Below are positions 5,047 through 5,667 of a stretch of 5,667 nucleotides of DNA, one piece after another. The DNA is from Pseudoselenomonas ruminantium (GTDB taxonomy: Bacteria > Bacillota > Negativicutes > Selenomonadales > Selenomonadaceae). The notes under the pieces were generated by a model. The model did not search any database, was not told the DNA's origin, and saw only the letters and a program-made list of their open reading frames with translations. Location of the stretch: contig DJYL01000115.1 of the NCBI GenBank assembly GCA_002448495.1, forward strand, positions 1 through 5,667. The letters run 5' to 3'. Each line of letters starts with the position of its first letter. Within the stretch, counting starts at the first letter, position 1. A program made the translations under genes and the position numbers.

Positions 5047-5595
5047 AGCAAAGAATCTTTACGCATCAATGAGGAAATTCGCATCCGTGAAGTGCGTGTG
5101 ACCAGTGCCGAAGGCGAACAGCTCGGCATTATGGCAACTCGTGACGCACTGCGCATGGCTGAAGAACAGCATCTTGACCTCGTCGAGATTGCCCCGAAGG
5201 CCAAACCGCCGGTGTGCCGCATCATGGACTTCGGCAAGTACCGCTACGAACAGCAGAAGCGGGAAAAGGAAGCGAAGAAGAAGCAGAAGGTTATTAACAT
5301 CAAAGAAGTTAAGCTTCGCCCCAACATTGAACAACACGATTTTGACGTCAAGTTGAAGAACGCACTTCGTTTCGTAGAGGAAGGGAACAAGGTCAAAGTG
5401 ACCATCATGTTCCGTGGCCGTGAGCTTTCCCATCCGGAACTGGGCAAAACTGTCCTGGGCCGTGTGGCAGAAGCCTTGGGCGACCGTGTTTCCATTGAAC
5501 GCAATGCCAAACTTGAAGGAAAAAATATGACGATGATTGTTGCACCGAAGGTGCAGAAAGCATCGAAGCCCAAACAGCCTGCACAGGAATCCTGA
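5044..5595 (+). CDS. infC: Translation initiation factor IF-3
   Basis: IF3 binds the 30S subunit, prevents premature joining with 50S and checks the start codon and initiator tRNA. From the ATT start the protein is 183 residues, usual for Firmicutes. The N domain spans about residues 1-72 and includes the IF3 signature RIMDFGKYRYEQQK (59-72) after APKAKPPVC. A Lys-rich linker (about 72-82, KREKEAKKKQK) follows, then the C domain with INIKEVKLRPNIEQHDF and the FRGRE..HPELG block that contacts 16S rRNA. A GTG at 5092 opens the longest conventional reading frame but would remove 16 conserved N-terminal residues and has no ribosome binding site. The gene has its own promoter and attenuator leader and is followed after 31 bp by rpmI. 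Codon choice is rich in CGY and AAG, fitting high expression. Confidence 0.97.
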   Translation: MSKESLRINEEIRIREVRVTSAEGEQLGIMATRDALRMAEEQHLDLVEIAPKAKPPVCRIMDFGKYRYEQQKREKEAKKKQKVINIKEVKLRPNIEQHDFDVKLKNALRFVEEGNKVKVTIMFRGRELSHPELGKTVLGRVAEALGDRVSIERNAKLEGKNMTMIVAPKVQKASKPKQPAQES

Positions 5596-5626
5596 GTGCA
5601 AAGGCTAATTTAAGGAGGAAAATGTA

Positions 5627-5667
5627 ATGCCAAAGATTAAGACTCGCAGAGCAGCAGCTAAACGCTT
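5627..5667 (+). CDS. rpmI: 50S ribosomal protein L35, N-terminal fragment (3' truncated by window edge)
   Basis: The ATG at 5627 begins MPKIKTRRAAAKR, the highly conserved start of bacterial L35, a small basic protein of the large ribosomal subunit. AAGGAGG at 5612-5618 lies 8 bp upstream. Only 13 complete codons are present before the window ends; the full protein is normally about 65 residues. It follows infC by 31 bp without a terminator, so it belongs to the same operon, and rplT (L20, the likely leader-binding repressor) is expected next. Confidence 0.95.
   Translation, partial: MPKIKTRRAAAKR

Noticed and set aside
5092..5595. infC starting at GTG 5092
   Set aside because: It would remove conserved IF3 N-terminal residues and lacks a ribosome binding site, whereas ATT at 5044 has AGGAGG and the right N-terminus.
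5059..5601. Minus-strand reading frame of 180 codons over infC
   Set aside because: It is fully antisense to infC, a certain gene.

Overview
The window looks like chromosome of an anaerobic, low-to-middle-GC member of the Firmicutes, most likely a Negativicute of the Selenomonas/Mitsuokella type. The clues are strong AGGAGG ribosome binding sites, Firmicute-style promoters, an infC-rpmI pair behind a Firmicute-type attenuated leader, and an oxygen-sensitive type of cysteine desulfidase. The genus is inference from gene content and style; no rRNA is present to fix it.

Layout: (1) 1-468, the C-terminal half of a DUF3737 beta-helix protein cut by the left edge. (2) 546-1589, an aldo/keto reductase of the YajO type behind a perfect-consensus promoter carrying two operator-like repeats. 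(3) 1659-2078, a small cupin behind a promoter with the 19-bp spacer and internal dyad typical of MerR-family control. (4) 2096-2141, a long bidirectional terminator. (5) 2159-3436 on the minus strand, an L-cysteine desulfidase (CyuA/YhaM family). (6) 3437-3579, a divergent intergenic region holding a second, nearly identical MerR-type promoter. (7) 3580-4860, a Tat-exported purple-acid-phosphatase-like metallophosphoesterase. (8) 4857-5040, a promoter and attenuator leader of the translation operon. (9) 5044-5595, infC with a non-canonical ATT start, followed by the first 13 codons of rpmI (5627-5667, cut by the right edge); rplT is expected next.

Functionally there are two parts. The left part is an accessory stress or metabolism neighbourhood (DUF3737, reductase, cupin, phosphatase), of which the cupin and the phosphatase share one regulatory module and probably one MerR-family activator encoded outside the window. 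The right part is the conserved IF3-L35 operon with its own promoter, RNA leader and start-codon-based control. The desulfidase sits between the two MerR-type promoters but points the other way.

I found no mobile element, CRISPR array, tRNA, rRNA or phage signature, and nothing that amounts to a wholly new system. The most interesting signals are regulatory: the shared MerR-type modules, the paired repeats at the reductase promoter, and the alternative folds of the infC leader.
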